Below are positions 1 through 6,042 of a stretch of 12,729 nucleotides of DNA, piece after piece. Position numbers and translations under genes: made by a program. Position 1 is the stretch's first letter. Each line of letters opens with the position of its first letter. Under the pieces are notes generated by a model that searched no databases, was not told the origin of the DNA, and saw nothing but the letters and a program-made list of their open reading frames with translations. Origin of the DNA: Erysipelotrichaceae bacterium (GTDB lineage Bacteria; Bacillota_I; Bacilli_A; Erysipelotrichales; Erysipelotrichaceae); the NCBI GenBank assembly GCA_900759455.1, contig CAAEVI010000055.1, forward strand, positions 1 to 12,729, read 5' to 3'.

Positions 1-64
1 ATCTTGATTCCCAGTCGCGGATAACGCCGACACGGAATCCGATCGGGCTAACTTTCTGTCCCAT
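1..64 (-). CDS. rpsC: 30S ribosomal protein S3, N-terminal 21 codons (runs off window)
   Basis: Only the first 21 codons are present, beginning MGQKVSPIGFRVGVIRDWES, which is the standard start of bacterial S3 (uS3), a protein of the 30S head at the mRNA entry tunnel. The rest lies beyond the left edge. The start is set by an AAGGAGG Shine-Dalgarno at 71-77, six bases from the ATG, which overlaps the rplV stop codon. This close spacing implies translational coupling to rplV. The gene sits in its canonical place after rplV in the S10 operon. Identity is secure from the N-terminus and synteny. Nothing can be said about the KH domain or the C-terminus. Confidence 0.96.
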   Translation of the reverse strand, partial: MGQKVSPIGFRVGVIRDWESR

Positions 65-75
65 GAGCTACCTCC

Positions 76-411
76 TTAATCACGTTCGTCAACCACTACT
101 GTAATGTGGCTGGTACGTTTGTGGATCGCACTTGCAGATCCTTTTGCACGTGGCATGAAACGCTTCAATGTAACGCCTTCGTTTGCATAGCAAGCTTTAA
201 CGTACAGTTTTGTTTCATCCATATCATTATTGTTTACGGCATTTGCTACCGCTGATTTTAATACTTTACCAACTGCCTCAGCTGCAACGTTCGGTGTGAA
301 TTTGCAGATAGCAGCTGCTTCATCAACATTCTTCCCGCGGATCAGATCCAACACAAGACGAGCTTTTCTAGGCGGGATGCGAAGAGTTTTTGCTGTTGCT
401 TTTACTTCCAT
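76..411 (-). CDS. rplV: 50S ribosomal protein L22
   Basis: A 111-residue protein, the normal length for L22 (uL22), which lines the nascent-peptide exit tunnel. The N-terminus (MEVKATAKTLRIPPRKARLV) and the beta-hairpin region around residues 83-103 (RFMPRAKGSASAIHKRTSHI) are typical. This hairpin forms the tunnel constriction with L4 and is where macrolide-resistance changes occur in other species. No deletion or duplication is evident there. The ATG is preceded by GGAGGAG placed immediately after the rpsS stop codon, so the two genes are tightly linked with an 11-base gap. It belongs to the S10 operon. The strand opposite contains a short open frame that is only a shadow. Confidence 0.98.
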   Translation of the reverse strand: MEVKATAKTLRIPPRKARLVLDLIRGKNVDEAAAICKFTPNVAAEAVGKVLKSAVANAVNNNDMDETKLYVKACYANEGVTLKRFMPRAKGSASAIHKRTSHITVVVDERD

Positions 412-422
412 GTTTTCTCCTC

Positions 423-701
423 CTATCGTTTCGCTTTCTTATCATCAGATCCATGACCTGTGTATTTACGTGTAGGAACGAACTCACCAAGTTTGTGTCC
501 TACCATATCTTCAGTTACATATACTGGAATGTGTTCTTTTCCATTGTAAACGGCAAACGTATGCTCAACGAACTGCGGGAAAATAGTTGAACGGCGTGAC
601 CAAGTTTTAATTACTTCTTTTTTATTAGCAGCGTTCAGGGCTTCCACTTTTTTCATCAAATGGTCATCACAGAACGGGCCTTTTTTCAAACTACGACTCA
701 T
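423..701 (-). CDS. rpsS: 30S ribosomal protein S19
   Basis: A 92-residue protein matching S19 (uS19) in length and sequence: it opens MSRSLKKGPFCDDHL and ends with the signature region GEFVPTRKYTGHG followed by a basic tail. S19 sits in the 30S head next to S13 and contacts the A-site finger and tRNA. AAAGGAGG at 712-719 gives a good ribosome binding site, with a 20-base gap from rplB. The stop codon is TAG and is followed directly by the rplV Shine-Dalgarno. The position between rplB and rplV is the canonical S10 operon order. Confidence 0.98.
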   Translation of the reverse strand: MSRSLKKGPFCDDHLMKKVEALNAANKKEVIKTWSRRSTIFPQFVEHTFAVYNGKEHIPVYVTEDMVGHKLGEFVPTRKYTGHGSDDKKAKR

Positions 702-721
702 TTTCTCATATCCTCCTTTGC

Positions 722-1555
722 CTATTTGCCATTGCGACGGCGAACGATCAGCTTGTCAGAAGCTTTCTTCGTCTTACGAGTTTTAACACCCATTGCTTTC
801 TTGCCCCAAGGTGTCATAGGTGATTTACGTCCGATTGGAGTACGTCCTTCACCACCACCATGAGGGTGATCGTTAGGGTTCATAACAGAACCGCGAACGG
901 TAGGACGAATACCTTTCCAACGATTACGTCCAGCCTTACCGATGTTTACCAGGCTGTGGTCTTCGTTACCAACAACACCAACTGTTGCACGGCAGTTAGA
1001 CAAAATTTTACGAACTTCTCCAGAAGACAAACGTACAGTTACATATTTGTCTTCGATACCCAGGATCTGAGCAGAGCATCCTGCAGAACGTGCCAGCTGT
1101 CCTCCTTTGCCAGGTTTCAGCTCAACGTTATGGATGAATGTACCTTCCGGCATATCTCTCATTTCCAGGCAGTTACCAACTTTGATGTCAGCGTCTTTAC
1201 CAGAAACAACTTTTGTTCCTACTGTCAATCCCTTTGGAGCCAGGATGTAACGTTTTTCACCATCTGCATAGTTCAGCAATGCGATGTTTGCAGAACGGTT
1301 CGGATCGTATTCGATCGTAGCTACCTTTGCAGGGATACCGTCTTTATCACGTTTGAAGTCGATCAAACGGTAGTTACGTTTGTGACCTCCGCCCTGATGA
1401 CGAGTCGTGATGCGACCGTTGTTATTTCTTCCGCCTTTGCTCTTCAGCGGAACGATCAATGATTTCTCAGGTTTATTTGTTGTGATCTCTTCAAATGTAA
1501 GAGATGACATTCCACGACGTCCAGGCGTCGTCGGTTTATACTTCTTAATAGGCAT
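722..1555 (-). CDS. rplB: 50S ribosomal protein L2
   Basis: A 277-residue protein of normal L2 (uL2) length. L2 is a core 23S-binding protein needed for subunit joining and located near the peptidyl transferase centre. The RNA-binding middle part (residues about 40-200) is followed by the highly conserved MNPNDHPHGGGEG at 225-237, which carries the invariant histidine of the HPHGGGEG loop, then a basic tail ending VRRRNGK. The start follows a TAAGGAGGAT ribosome binding site at 1563-1572. It is separated from rplW by 56 bases that contain a hairpin (see 1584-1608), the longest gap inside this cluster. A long plus-strand open frame across it is antisense shadow. Confidence 0.98.
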   Translation of the reverse strand: MPIKKYKPTTPGRRGMSSLTFEEITTNKPEKSLIVPLKSKGGRNNNGRITTRHQGGGHKRNYRLIDFKRDKDGIPAKVATIEYDPNRSANIALLNYADGEKRYILAPKGLTVGTKVVSGKDADIKVGNCLEMRDMPEGTFIHNVELKPGKGGQLARSAGCSAQILGIEDKYVTVRLSSGEVRKILSNCRATVGVVGNEDHSLVNIGKAGRNRWKGIRPTVRGSVMNPNDHPHGGGEGRTPIGRKSPMTPWGKKAMGVKTRKTKKASDKLIVRRRNGK

Positions 1556-1583
1556 GAACCTTATCCTCCTTACGCATGTTTAT

Positions 1584-1608
1584 TCAGGAAATAGCGCGGT
1601 CTTCCTGA
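1584..1608 (-). repeat. Intercistronic inverted repeat between rplW and rplB
   Basis: Seven-base perfect arms TCAGGAA and TTCCTGA are separated by 11 bases (ATAGCGCGGTC on the plus strand). In the transcript this folds into a hairpin that starts a few bases after the rplW stop and ends 11 bases before the rplB Shine-Dalgarno. No T run follows it, so it is not a standard terminator. It could be an mRNA processing or stability element, or may affect rplB translation. The role is inference. Confidence 0.5.
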
Positions 1609-1611
1609 TGA

Positions 1612-1911
1612 TTACTTCTCGTTCTTCTCTCCGAACAGATCGATTTCCTGTCCGGCTTTGATCTTCACGATTGCCTTGCGAATAGCCTTTGTCTTACCAA
1701 CATAACGGCCTACGCGTTTTGTTTTCGGCTTCACGTTGATGATGTTTACTTTTTCAACATCAACACCGAAGATTGCTTTAACCGCCTGAGCGATCTGAAC
1801 TTTGTTTGTCCCTTTCGCAACCTCGAAAGTTATCTTGTTGTCAGCATCCATATATCTCATTGATTTCTCAGTGATGATTGGACGAATAATAATATCTCTG
1901 TAGTTATTCAT
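1612..1911 (-). CDS. rplW: 50S ribosomal protein L23
   Basis: A 99-residue protein matching L23 (uL23), which sits at the tunnel exit and docks trigger factor and SRP. Typical features are the N-terminal DIIIRPIITEKSMR and the central FEVAKGTNKVQIAQAVKAIFGV, followed by the VKPKTKRVGRYVGKTKAIRKAIV strand region. Its ATG overlaps the rplD stop codon by one base (TAATG), and its Shine-Dalgarno (GAGGAGGC, near 1921-1928) lies inside the end of rplD, so translation is very likely coupled. The C-terminus is short and charged (GEKNEK). Order and length are canonical. Confidence 0.98.
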   Translation of the reverse strand: MNNYRDIIIRPIITEKSMRYMDADNKITFEVAKGTNKVQIAQAVKAIFGVDVEKVNIINVKPKTKRVGRYVGKTKAIRKAIVKIKAGQEIDLFGEKNEK

Positions 1912-2540
1912 TATCCTAATGCCTCCTCAACATCTCTTACCGCAGCCTGTGTAAATACGATCTGATTTGCATTCATAATATCAAATACATTGATACGCTC
2001 AGCTGTCAGCATCATCATTGTAGGGATGTTGCGCATAGACAACATCGCATTCGTATAGTCTTCGCTTTCAGAAACCACGAACAGTGTTTTCTTAGGAGCG
2101 TTGATTGCTGCAATTATCTGATTGAATGTCTTTGTCTTAGGAGCTTCGATTGCAAACTGATCCAAAACGCTCATTGCATTTTCGTTTACTTTCTCGCTCA
2201 GAACTGACTTCAGCGCCAGACGGCGAACCTTGCGGTTCAAACGATAGCCATAATCACGTGGCTTAGGTCCGAATACAGTTCCTCCGCCTCTCCACTGAGT
2301 AGCACGGATGCTTCCCTGACGAGCACGGCCTGTACCTTTCTGACGCCAAGGCTTGCGGCCTCCGCCGCTTACTTCGCTGCGTCCTTTTGTGCAGTGAGTA
2401 CCCTGACGACGGCTTGCCAACTGCATAACAACTGCGTCGTACATACACTGCTGATTTGGTTCGATACCAAAAATTTCATCTTTCAGCTCTACAGAGCCTA
2501 CTACTTTACCTTCCTGGTTGATTACATCCATCTTAGGCAT
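1911..2540 (-). CDS. rplD: 50S ribosomal protein L4
   Basis: A 209-residue protein matching L4 (uL4). The extended loop that reaches the exit-tunnel constriction is present, with KPWRQKGTGRARQG at residues 63-76 followed by SIRATQWRGGGTVFGP. The lysines and arginines linked to macrolide response in other species look unchanged. In E. coli, L4 is also the autogenous repressor of the S10 operon; whether that applies here is unknown, but a structured leader exists upstream of rpsJ. The start follows a GAGGAGGA ribosome binding site that lies in the last codons of rplC, with only three bases between the genes. The stop overlaps the rplW start. Confidence 0.98.
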   Translation of the reverse strand: MPKMDVINQEGKVVGSVELKDEIFGIEPNQQCMYDAVVMQLASRRQGTHCTKGRSEVSGGGRKPWRQKGTGRARQGSIRATQWRGGGTVFGPKPRDYGYRLNRKVRRLALKSVLSEKVNENAMSVLDQFAIEAPKTKTFNQIIAAINAPKKTLFVVSESEDYTNAMLSMRNIPTMMMLTAERINVFDIMNANQIVFTQAAVRDVEEALG

Positions 2541-2543
2541 CTT

Positions 2544-3233
2544 TTATTCCTCCTCTGCTTTTGTATAGTCTACTAAAGTTACAGGAGCTTTGTTTCCTTT
2601 TGAACATTTAGCAGTGCGTACCATTACCATTCCACGTTTAGGTCCTGGCACATTTCCTTTGATCAACAGGTAGTTGTTTTCTGCATCCACCTTGATGACT
2701 GTCAGGTTCTGGTTTGTTGTTCTGTATCCGCCTTCCTGACCGGCCATGATCGTACCCTTCAGGATACGTCCCTGACGGGAAGTGATACCGTTAGTTGCTA
2801 ATGAACCGATGTGGCGGATGTTCTTGGAACCACCGTGTGATTTAGGTCCCTGATGAGCATTGTTACGAACGATCGTACCGTTGTAACCTTTACCCTTGCT
2901 TGTACCGATTACGTCAACTGTTTCTCCAGCTTCGAAAATATCAACTTTTACTGTATCGCCGACATTCAGCTCCAGTTCGCAATCGCGAATCTCTTTTACA
3001 AAGCGCTTTGGAGCAGTGTTTGCTTTTTTCGCATGTCCGACGTTAGCTTTTGTTGCACGTCTTTCCTTCACATCTTCAAAACCAAGCTGAACTGCTTCAT
3101 AACCGTCATTTTCGACTGTCTTTTTCTGCAGCACAACGTTTGGTGTTGCTTCTACTACAGTAACAGGAATCAGTACTCCATCTTCTGTGAAGACCTGAGT
3201 CATTCCCAATTTACGTCCTAAAATTCCTTTCAT
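2544..3233 (-). CDS. rplC: 50S ribosomal protein L3, with an unusual tip loop
   Basis: L3 (uL3) nucleates 50S assembly and sends a finger to the peptidyl transferase centre. I place the start at the ATG giving MKGILGRKLGMTQVFTEDG, because GGAGG stands 8 bases before it. An in-frame ATG 15 bases upstream lies inside that Shine-Dalgarno and touches the rpsJ stop, so it is unlikely to be used. The protein is 229 residues, longer than the usual 205-210. The finger is divergent: residues 143-166 read GSLATNGITSRQG then RILKGTIMAGQ, about three residues longer between the conserved GS and MAGQ than E. coli L3 as I recall it, and without the usual proline-glycine before GS. The reading frame is intact, so this looks like natural divergence. 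Confidence 0.96.
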   Translation of the reverse strand: MKGILGRKLGMTQVFTEDGVLIPVTVVEATPNVVLQKKTVENDGYEAVQLGFEDVKERRATKANVGHAKKANTAPKRFVKEIRDCELELNVGDTVKVDIFEAGETVDVIGTSKGKGYNGTIVRNNAHQGPKSHGGSKNIRHIGSLATNGITSRQGRILKGTIMAGQEGGYRTTNQNLTVIKVDAENNYLLIKGNVPGPKRGMVMVRTAKCSKGNKAPVTLVDYTKAEEE

Positions 3234-3247
3234 GCTGTGCACCTCCA

Positions 3248-3559
3248 TTAAAGCTTAATTTCGATGTCAACACCGCTTGGCAGCTCTAAACGGCTCAGGG
3301 AGTCGATTGTTTCTGCACTCGGTCCGACGATCTCAATCAAACGCTTATGAGTTCTGATCTCGAACTGTTCACGAGAATCTTTATACTTGTGTACCGCACG
3401 CAGGATTGTAACAACCTGCTTTTCAGTTGGAAGTGGTACCGGTCCAACAATTTTCTTAGCACCGTGAGCTTGTGCCGCCTGCACGATCTTTTCTGCAGAT
3501 GCATCCAAGATTCTGTGCTCGTAAGCTTTTAAACGAATTCTTACGCTGTTTTTTGCCAT
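3248..3559 (-). CDS. rpsJ: 30S ribosomal protein S10
   Basis: A 103-residue protein of normal S10 (uS10) length, first gene of the operon. S10 is a 30S head protein and, as NusE, also takes part in transcription antitermination. Signature segments are IRLKAYEHRILD near the start, GPVPLPTEK in the middle, and KDSREQFEIRTHKRLIEI followed by the C-terminal LPSGVDIEIKL. The start follows AAAGGAGA at about 3567-3574. A hairpin at 3576-3593 lies immediately upstream of this ribosome binding site, and a promoter at 3682-3710 drives the transcript. Confidence 0.98.
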   Translation of the reverse strand: MAKNSVRIRLKAYEHRILDASAEKIVQAAQAHGAKKIVGPVPLPTEKQVVTILRAVHKYKDSREQFEIRTHKRLIEIVGPSAETIDSLSRLELPSGVDIEIKL

Positions 3560-3575
3560 GAATAAATCTCCTTTC

Positions 3576-3661
3576 GTCTATATCCTGATAGACTCGCTCG
3601 ATGCGAATTCCCCGCCCACCATATCATGACAACGCCTTTCAGTGGGTCGGCAACCTCGCAC
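3576..3661 (-). promoter_or_regulatory. Structured 5' leader of the S10 operon
   Basis: The roughly 115-base leader between the predicted transcription start and rpsJ contains nested pairings visible by eye. An outer stem GTGCGA/TCGCAT (plus-strand 3656-3661 with 3601-3606, one G-U pair) encloses CCCAC/GTGGG (3642-3646 with 3615-3619). A second hairpin, GTCTAT-CAGGAT-ATAGAC, lies at 3576-3593 just before the rpsJ ribosome binding site. Leaders of S10 operons are often targets of autogenous control (L4 in E. coli). That this one is a protein-binding leader is inference. No T run follows, so attenuation is not evident. Confidence 0.55.
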
Positions 3662-3681
3662 GTCCTCGCGGTCGCTCGTAT

Positions 3682-3710
3682 ATTGTATCAGAAGAAATAC
3701 CTTAATGCAA
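3682..3710 (-). promoter_or_regulatory. Promoter of the S10 operon
   Basis: On the minus strand, -35 TTGCAT (3710-3705) and -10 TACAAT (3687-3682) are separated by exactly 17 bases, and the -10 is preceded by TG in the extended position (TGATACAAT). An A-rich tract lies just upstream and could act as an UP element. The transcription start is expected near 3675, which gives a leader of about 115 bases before rpsJ. Confidence 0.8.
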
Positions 3711-3772
3711 GCCTTATTTCTCTTTATTTATCAACTTTTTTGACTTTTTTTCGCATCGTCGGCAACGGTTTG

Positions 3773-3795
3773 AAACATGCCCTTAGGGCCTGTTT
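3773..3795. repeat. 23-base near-perfect inverted repeat upstream of the S10 promoter
   Basis: The sequence AAACA-T-GCCCT-T-AGGGC-C-TGTTT is symmetric about 3784, with ten of eleven arm positions paired. It lies about 60 bases upstream of the -35 element of the S10 promoter. As RNA it would form a stem with a three-base loop, but neither orientation has a convincing terminator T run and no gene reads into it from the plus side. A DNA-binding site for a dimeric regulator is the simplest reading; the protein is unknown. Confidence 0.45.
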
Positions 3796-3796
3796 T

Positions 3797-3811
3797 AGAA
3801 AGCGGTTTCAA
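3797..3811 (-). promoter_or_regulatory. cre-like site (possible CcpA operator)
   Basis: Reading the minus strand, TTGAAACCGCTTTCT fits the loose Gram-positive consensus WTGNAANCGNWNNCW at every fixed position. It lies one base from the inverted repeat at 3773-3795 and about 90 bases upstream of the S10 promoter -35. A match to a degenerate motif can occur by chance, and carbon control of a ribosomal operon is not expected by default, so this is a candidate only. Confidence 0.3.
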
Positions 3812-3875
3812 TATTTATCATCATTATTTTCTGTTCATTTTTCTATTATTTTCATCTATTTCGAATGCTGTTTTT

Positions 3876-3930
3876 AAAAAAAAGATGACCGTTCCCCTTA
3901 TGAGCTTCTCATAAAGAAACAGTCATCTTT
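3876..3930 (-). terminator. Rho-independent terminator of the peptidase-membrane protein operon
   Basis: A long hairpin on the minus strand has outer arms AAAGATGAC and GTCATCTTT (3922-3930 and 3881-3889) and an inner TATGAG/CTCATA stem. It is followed by eight T residues (3883-3876). It begins seven bases after the stop of the membrane-protein gene and separates that operon from S10 transcription. Confidence 0.9.
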
Positions 3931-3936
3931 AAAGCT

Positions 3937-4596
3937 TTACTTCTCTATTGCCTTTTTACGATATATTTTCTTCGTCACAAAATATGCGATTACCAAGAGC
4001 AAGTAAGAAACATCAAAGTTTCCTCTTACCAATATCTTGACCAGCAAGCAGAGAACCAATGTAATAATGTCAATGCTCAGAAAGATCGCTTTTCTTTCAT
4101 CCTGTTTGATGATCCGCCAGCGGATCTGATAATTTCGCACAGCCAGAACGATGGCAAGCGCCGCCGCGATCAAATCGATACTGAAGTTAATCAGATAATG
4201 TCCGGTCAAAAGATTTTTAAAGAACAGCAGAAGAATGCAGACTGTAAACACAAGCCAGATTCCCGAAATTGTCAGTTTTTCGTAATTCTGCTGTGCGATC
4301 TTTTCTTTCATCTTCTGAAACAGCTGACCTTTGCTCATCTTTGTTATAGCTGTTCGATAATTTTTTTCCTTGCTGATGATCAACGATGGCTTTTTCTTCT
4401 TCGCCATTCCTTCCTGCAACTGTTCGATTGCGATATTCGCAATGATATTCACCTGCTCATCGCTTAAGGATTCTCTGAGCAATGCATCACGAAAATCAAA
4501 AAACGCCTCTGTATATTCCGCATCCATTTTTTTTACAAGATGCATGTTGTCGATATGAACACTGCGTCCCTTCTTTTTTTTCTTTAATAATGCCAT
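3937..4596 (-). CDS. Unrecognised membrane protein, four predicted helices
   Basis: A 219-residue protein that I do not recognise. The N-terminus is strongly basic (MALLKKKKKGR), followed by a soluble, probably helical region to about residue 105 with a second lysine cluster (AKKKKP, 65-70). Four hydrophobic segments follow at about 109-131, 134-154, 169-190 and 195-210, and the tail is basic (KKIYRKKAIEK). The soluble part is therefore probably cytoplasmic with an even number of membrane passes. The start lies two bases after the M18 peptidase stop, with AGGA as a modest ribosome binding site, so the two are surely cotranscribed. A terminator follows directly. The family and function are unknown, and the operon partner does not define a role. 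Confidence 0.85.
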   Translation of the reverse strand: MALLKKKKKGRSVHIDNMHLVKKMDAEYTEAFFDFRDALLRESLSDEQVNIIANIAIEQLQEGMAKKKKPSLIISKEKNYRTAITKMSKGQLFQKMKEKIAQQNYEKLTISGIWLVFTVCILLLFFKNLLTGHYLINFSIDLIAAALAIVLAVRNYQIRWRIIKQDERKAIFLSIDIITLVLCLLVKILVRGNFDVSYLLLVIAYFVTKKIYRKKAIEK

Positions 4597-4598
4597 TG

Positions 4599-5918
4599 TT
4601 ATTCCTGAACCTCAATCATGTCACTGTCAGTAATGTGAAGATTGATGTTATAGAATTTCTGCAGCGCCTTTACCATATACGCAGTATCCTTGATGCCGGC
4701 TGTTTCATATGCTGAATGCATCGCAAGCTGCGGCAGACCGATATCCACTGTATGCAAAGACACATGCTGGTTAGACAGATTTCCCAGTGTGCTTCCGCCT
4801 ACCATATCGGAACGATTGGCGAAACGCTGTACCGGCACATCAGCGCGGCCGCAGATATCGCTGAATACTGCGGAACTGATGCCGTCTGTTGTATATTTCT
4901 GGTTAGCACTATATTTTACAACGATACCCTGATTCATATATGTGCAGTTGTTTGCATCTGTTTTTTCAGGATGGTTCGGATGAACTGCATGAGCATTGTC
5001 ACATGAAACCATGAAGCTCTTTGCGACTGCACGGCAGAGCTCCTCTTTTGTAAATCCGAGATTTTCGTTGATGCGGTTCAATACATCGCTCAGGAACGTA
5101 GAAAGTGCTCCCTGTTTTGTTCCGGAACCGACTTCTTCGTTGTCAAAGCATGCATAAACATTGATGCCGTGTGCATTTTTTCCTGTCAGCATTGCTTTTA
5201 AAGAAGTAAAGGCACACTGAAGGTCATCCAGCTGAGGGCTTGAGATAAATTCCTCTTTCATTCCCCAGATGCTTGGCTGCATGCGATTTACCAAGAACAG
5301 GTCTGTTCCCATGATATCTTCACGGCTGCATCCGAGCTCTTCAGCGATCAGACGATAGAAATCGCCGTCCTCGCATTCACCGGCTGAGAACAATGGCAGC
5401 ATATCAACCTGTTTATTAAACGCCATTCCGTCATTCACATTACGCTGCATGTGAATTGCAACATTCGGAATCAAAACCAGATCACGGTCAAATGAAACCA
5501 GTTTTGTTACCAAAGCATTGCCTTCTTTGACCAGAACACGGCCGGCAATGCTCAATGGGCGATCCATCCACGTAGAGCAGATCATTCCGCCGTATCCTTC
5601 TGTGTTCAGCTGAATATAGCCGCCCTTTCCTTTCAGTTCAGCGTTTTCCTTAATTTTGAATGTCGGAGAATCACTGTGAGAAGCTGCAATCTGGAAATGA
5701 TAGTCATCAAGCTCTTTTCCGATCGAAAATGCAATTACACTGGAACCGTTGCGTGTCGTAAAGTATTTTCCGCCTGTCTGCAGATTCCAAGCTTCACATT
5801 CTTTCAGTTCCTGATAACCGGCTTCTTTCAGCATGGAACGAATCGTATCCACCGCATGGAAGCAGGTCGGGCTCTTTCTGATAAAAGACAGTAATTCCTC
5901 TGATATTTGTTTGTACAT
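4599..5918 (-). CDS. apeB: M18 family metalloaminopeptidase
   Basis: A 439-residue protein with the M18 (aspartyl aminopeptidase-type) layout. Likely di-zinc ligands and catalytic residues are H81 (SHSDSPTFKIK), D231 (SPQLDDLQ), E261/E262 (DNEEVGSGTKQGA), D307 (CDNAHAVHPNHPEK) and H401 (LAMHS), all present. Such enzymes are cytosolic oligomers that remove N-terminal residues, often acidic ones, from peptides; the substrate here is unknown. The start is the ATG giving MYKQISEELL, seven bases after GGAGG. An in-frame ATG 15 bases upstream lies inside the Shine-Dalgarno and is rejected. It has its own promoter and is followed two bases later by a membrane-protein gene. The symbol is assigned at family level. 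Confidence 0.93.
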   Translation of the reverse strand: MYKQISEELLSFIRKSPTCFHAVDTIRSMLKEAGYQELKECEAWNLQTGGKYFTTRNGSSVIAFSIGKELDDYHFQIAASHSDSPTFKIKENAELKGKGGYIQLNTEGYGGMICSTWMDRPLSIAGRVLVKEGNALVTKLVSFDRDLVLIPNVAIHMQRNVNDGMAFNKQVDMLPLFSAGECEDGDFYRLIAEELGCSREDIMGTDLFLVNRMQPSIWGMKEEFISSPQLDDLQCAFTSLKAMLTGKNAHGINVYACFDNEEVGSGTKQGALSTFLSDVLNRINENLGFTKEELCRAVAKSFMVSCDNAHAVHPNHPEKTDANNCTYMNQGIVVKYSANQKYTTDGISSAVFSDICGRADVPVQRFANRSDMVGGSTLGNLSNQHVSLHTVDIGLPQLAMHSAYETAGIKDTAYMVKALQKFYNINLHITDSDMIEVQE

Positions 5919-5945
5919 AATGTATACCTCCATAAAACCTTTTTA

Positions 5946-5954
5946 AGTATAGCA
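5946..5954 (-). promoter_or_regulatory. Promoter (extended -10) of the M18 peptidase operon
   Basis: On the minus strand, TGC-TATACT forms a good extended -10 (5954-5946). There is no clear -35 at 17 bases, only TTAAAA, in an A-rich stretch. The expected start of transcription is near 5939, which gives a leader of about 20 bases. Confidence 0.6.
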
Positions 5955-6003
5955 TATTTCTTTTTCTTTTTTAACAACAACACATTTCTGTTTTTTCCTG
6001 TAT

Positions 6004-6032
6004 AAAAAGAAGCTTCACAGGGAAGCTTCTTT
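6004..6032 (-). terminator. Rho-independent terminator of the APC permease
   Basis: A perfect 11-base stem AAAGAAGCTTC/GAAGCTTCTTT with the loop CCTGT on the minus strand, ending in a T5 run. It starts about ten bases after the permease stop codon. Confidence 0.92.
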
Positions 6033-6042
6033 CAATTACAGA

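Noticed and set aside
860..1462. A 200-codon plus-strand open frame opposite rplB, and similar long frames opposite rplC (2853-3221) and tuf (8570-9007)
   Set aside because: They lie wholly antisense to highly conserved genes, have no ribosome binding site or promoter, and give compositionally odd proteins; they are shadows.
3773..3795. The palindrome as a bidirectional terminator
   Set aside because: The loop would be three bases and no adequate T run follows in either orientation; the real terminator for the upstream operon is at 3876-3930.
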